Made by a program: the position numbers and the translations under genes
The notes under the pieces: generated by a model
Told to the model about the DNA's origin: nothing
The model's database searches: none
What the model saw: the letters and a program-made list of their open reading frames with translations, nothing else
Shown here: one piece after another, positions 58,086 through 60,356 of the stretch
How the letters are laid out: each line of letters opens with the position of its first letter
Position numbering within the stretch: position 1 is the first letter of the stretch
Assembly (NCBI GenBank): GCA_936920195.1
Contig: CAKZHE010000231.1
Span: 1-60,356 of the forward strand
Length of the DNA: 60,356 bases
From: an uncultured cyanobacterium
GTDB taxonomy: Bacteria > Cyanobacteriota > Cyanobacteriia > Cyanobacteriales > FACHB-T130
Reading direction: 5' to 3'

Positions 58086-58804
58086 TGACAATTGAGTTGC
58101 AAAACCTGGAAACCCAGACTTTTTCATCTCTCAACCGTCCAATTTTGCAAGGAATTAATTGCCAAATTGGACGAGGGGAATTTGTGGCGTTACTGGGATT
58201 AAATGGGGCAGGAAAGTCTACTTTATTGCGATCGCTCCTGGGTTTAGTTCCCCTGCGACAAGGAGAAATTCGGATTAATGGGACAACTATCCATGCCCCC
58301 AAAAATGGTTCTAAAACCAGTCGGCGGGATGTGGGGATGTTATTTCAGGGCGGCGGTTTAATTCGCCAGCTATCTGCCCTGGAGAATGTCCTCTGCGGGC
58401 GTTTGGGAGCTATGTCCACCTGGCAAACCCTGTGGGGATTTCCCAAGTCAGATCGCCGTTTGGCGCTGGATCTGTTAACCCGTTTGGGGTTAAAGGATCA
58501 AGCCTATCAAAAAACTAGCCTATTGAGTGGCGGACAGCAACAGCGAGTAGCGATCGCGCGCGCCCTCATTCAATCCCCCCAAATCCTACTGGCAGATGAA
58601 CCGATTGCCGCTTTAGATGCGATCGCTGCCAAACAGGTAATGGAAATTTTATCAGCCTTGCACCGAGAACAGGGCATGACCATTATTACTGTTTTACACG
58701 ATCTGGCGATCGCCGCCAGCTACGCCCAGCGAGCCATTATTCTGGATGGGGGAAAGATAGTCTATGATGGCAAAAGTCAAAATCTCCCCGCTACCTTGGC
58801 ATGA
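58082..58804 (+). CDS. phnC: Phosphonate/phosphite-type ABC transporter ATPase
   Basis: The 240-aa ATPase has Walker A LGLNGAGKSTLLRSLLG, the Q-loop FQGGGLI, the signature LSGGQQQRVAIARAL, Walker B ILLADEPIAALD and the H-loop VLHDLAIA. It overlaps the binding-protein stop by 4 bp and the permease start by 4 bp, so translation is coupled. It should energise the importer. Confidence 0.9.
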   Translation: MMTIELQNLETQTFSSLNRPILQGINCQIGRGEFVALLGLNGAGKSTLLRSLLGLVPLRQGEIRINGTTIHAPKNGSKTSRRDVGMLFQGGGLIRQLSALENVLCGRLGAMSTWQTLWGFPKSDRRLALDLLTRLGLKDQAYQKTSLLSGGQQQRVAIARALIQSPQILLADEPIAALDAIAAKQVMEILSALHREQGMTIITVLHDLAIAASYAQRAIILDGGKIVYDGKSQNLPATLA

Positions 58805-59634
58805 AAACCGCCGCGATTTTATCAAAACTTTGGCAATCTATCATCAGACATCCCCAAGCCGTAATTCAAAATGGTCAGCCCTGGATTAATCGCCTATTAA
58901 TTCTAGTTGCTGTAATTTTGATTTACGGTTGGGCATGGCAAGGTTTGCAAGTAGATCTGGAATTGCTTAAAACCAGTTGGCCTTACATAGTAGATTTTAT
59001 CCGGCGGTTGTGGCCTCCCAACTTAGAAGTTTTAGATGTCGCTATCAAAGCCCTAATTGAAACCATCCAAATGTCTCTTTGGGGAACTACCATTGGGGCA
59101 GTTCTTTCTTTACCGATAGCAGTAGCGAGCGCCAGCAATCTTGCCCCGCCTTGGTTGAGATTGTCTGCCAATTTTGTCCAAAATGTTGTTCGTTCTGTGC
59201 CATCAATTGTTTTAGGACTATTATTTGTAGCTGCCACGGGATTAGGCGCACCTGCCGGAACTTTAGCCCTAGGAATTTACACCATTGGCTATCTCGCCAA
59301 ATTTTATCAAGAAGCAATTGAATCCGTCGATCCTCGTTCCCTAGAATCTTTGCAAATTTCTGGGGCATCCTGGTTGCAAATTGCCCAATACGGTATTCTG
59401 CCCCAAGTGCTGCCCTTGGGATTGGGCTATACCTTGTATATGTTTGAGTATAATATCCGTGCCGCCTCGGTTTTGGGCGTGGTAGGAGCCGGGGGGATTG
59501 GGTTTGAATTAGCCAGTTACATCAGAAGTTTTGAATATCCGAAAGCTACCACCATGATGCTAGTGTTATTAGTGGTGGTGACGGCGATTGATGGCTTGAG
59601 TAGTAAGTTGCGCGATCGCCTGGAAGATTCTTGA
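58801..59634 (+). CDS. phnE: Phosphonate/phosphite-type ABC transporter permease
   Basis: The 277-aa permease has about six membrane helices and the PhnE-type EAA loop EAIESVDPRSLESLQISGASWLQIAQYGILPQVLP, with the C-terminal YIRSFEYPKATTMMLVLLV. It completes the three-gene importer. No C-P lyase (phnG-M) or phosphite dehydrogenase (ptxD) gene follows in the window, so the transported ligand cannot be decided; cyanobacteria use such importers for phosphite, phosphonate or scarce phosphate. Confidence 0.9.
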   Translation: MKTAAILSKLWQSIIRHPQAVIQNGQPWINRLLILVAVILIYGWAWQGLQVDLELLKTSWPYIVDFIRRLWPPNLEVLDVAIKALIETIQMSLWGTTIGAVLSLPIAVASASNLAPPWLRLSANFVQNVVRSVPSIVLGLLFVAATGLGAPAGTLALGIYTIGYLAKFYQEAIESVDPRSLESLQISGASWLQIAQYGILPQVLPLGLGYTLYMFEYNIRAASVLGVVGAGGIGFELASYIRSFEYPKATTMMLVLLVVVTAIDGLSSKLRDRLEDS

Positions 59635-59635
59635 G

Positions 59636-60208
59636 CTAAGTTTGACTATTGTTGGGTAGACAAGCTTTTAATAGTACAAACCCTAGGGCAGCCCCTAAAA
59701 TGTTCACCATCATATCATAAATCGTATCGGTATAAAACTGAGAAAACTTATAATAATCAACAATCCCATCTTTAGCCCGCATCCAGTATTCAAAGAACTC
59801 ATTTAGATTACCAATTAAACACAACAAGCCCACAATAACGACCAGATTTTGCCACCAGGATAGTTGCTGCCAGAGATTAATCAAAGTTGGTAAAAACAGA
59901 ATTGTGGTTGCCAATGCCCAACTGGTATGTTCCAACCGATTCAGCCACCAACTATTCACAATGATATTTTGTGATAGCGCCCATTTAACCGTCGTTTCTG
60001 CCAAAGGATAAATCAACACAACGCTCAAAAAGAGTTTATGGGCTGATTCTGGCAATTTAGCTTCCAATTTAGTCAATCTGAAGATGAAAAATAAGCTAAA
60101 CCAGATCCCCACCATCAACACCCAACTAGCAAAAAGAGTGATGGAAAAACAGATCAGGCAGGTAGCCCAAAATAACCAAAACCAATTCGATTTCAAAATT
60201 TTAAACAT
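59636..60208 (-). CDS. Multi-pass membrane protein (VanZ/DUF2238-like), unknown
   Basis: The 190-aa protein has about five to six membrane segments (FWLFWATCLICFSITLFASW, LMVGIWFSLFFIF, WALATTILFLPTLI, LVVIVGLLCLIGNLNEFFEYW, MMVNILGAALGFVLLK). The motif YTDTIYDMMVNILGA recalls VanZ/DUF2238-type membrane proteins. The function is not known. It converges on the ABC permease gene with 1 bp between stops. The upstream region (60209-60282) has no clear promoter. Confidence 0.75.
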   Translation of the reverse strand: MFKILKSNWFWLFWATCLICFSITLFASWVLMVGIWFSLFFIFRLTKLEAKLPESAHKLFLSVVLIYPLAETTVKWALSQNIIVNSWWLNRLEHTSWALATTILFLPTLINLWQQLSWWQNLVVIVGLLCLIGNLNEFFEYWMRAKDGIVDYYKFSQFYTDTIYDMMVNILGAALGFVLLKACLPNNSQT

Positions 60209-60282
60209 GATCGGGACTATTGTCAGCGATTAGCCAGACACGATCGGGACTTATACCAATTCTATTATTTAGGGGTAGCGCC

Positions 60283-60356
60283 TAGGCTGTTGACTTTGTG
60301 CCTTTTTAGGGGCTTTTTGTTCATGCAGTTTCTGATCTGTTTACTCGTTCCCAGGC
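60283..60356. mobile_element. MITE-like element 3, partial at window edge
   Basis: TAGGCTGTTGACTTTGTG at 60283 and the following CCTTTTTAGG...TTCATGCAG match the right end of MITE 2 read in inverse orientation. It then continues CGTTCCCAGGC, like the inner part of MITE 1, and leaves the window. Confidence 0.75.

Noticed and set aside
1-60356. tRNA or rRNA genes
   Set aside because: No cloverleaf-like or conserved rRNA segment was recognised on either strand.

Overview
The window is chromosomal DNA from a cyanobacterium, most likely a filamentous (Oscillatoria/Microcoleus/Phormidium-like) one. The HIP1 octamer GCGATCGC and its core are scattered throughout. The gene set is cyanobacterial: MenD (phylloquinone route), an slr1659-type STAS protein, the asd-dapA-rnj cluster facing tig-clpP-clpX, a hormogonium-polysaccharide type acetyltransferase, Uma2 nucleases, and very large kinase/ATPase/GAF regulators. 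IS200/IS605 debris, MITE-like elements and hairpin repeats are dense between genes. No rRNA, tRNA or CRISPR array was seen.

Layout. 1-3.3 kb: an IS200/IS605 end, menD, a peptidoglycan-binding protein and a collapsed tnpA/tnpB pair. 3.3-11.4 kb (minus strand): glpK, a protein with twelve GIE(R/Q) repeats, ftsW, a small [2Fe-2S] protein, a cysteine synthase, an amidase and a HEAT-type protein. 11.4-14.7 kb: divergent dndC and dndB, the sulfur-transfer and regulatory parts of DNA phosphorothioation, without dndA, dndD or dndE. 14.8-18.3 kb: an apparently intact TnpB element abutting sppA, then aroH and a Uma2 gene. 18.4-25.5 kb (minus): a FAD hydroxylase, a STAS protein and a 1765-residue kinase/ATPase/GAF/SpoIIE-phosphatase protein. 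25.8-28.7 kb (minus): the most notable locus, a split borosin RiPP operon (backbone N-methyltransferase, two TPR proteins and a separate precursor peptide), closed by a rho-independent terminator. 29-32.5 kb: two GT2 glycosyltransferases, a BrnT/BrnA toxin-antitoxin pair, a decayed antitoxin/PIN locus and hpsU. 32.5-39.3 kb: priA and kdpA-kdpB-kdpF with no kdpC. 39.3-45.8 kb: Uma2, a PIN-toxin remnant, an NB-ARC/TPR regulator, two nuclease-fold proteins and a coiled-coil protein. 46-55.8 kb: rnj, dapA and asd facing tig, clpP, clpX and an alpha/beta hydrolase. 55.8-57 kb: MITEs and a collapsed ISL3-type transposase. 57-59.6 kb: a phosphonate/phosphite-type ABC importer. The window ends with a membrane protein and the start of another MITE copy.

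How the genes work together. The borosin methyltransferase should bind the leader-like domain of the trans-encoded precursor and methylate backbone amides in its C-terminal tail; the TPR proteins lie between the two in one transcription unit. Downstream, the SpoIIE-type phosphatase and STAS protein look like a partner-switching signalling pair. DndC and DndB point to DNA sulfur modification whose other parts must be elsewhere or lost. The rnj-dapA-asd and tig-clpP-clpX blocks, priA, ftsW and menD are housekeeping core, and the repeats and transposon remnants mark the accessory junctions.
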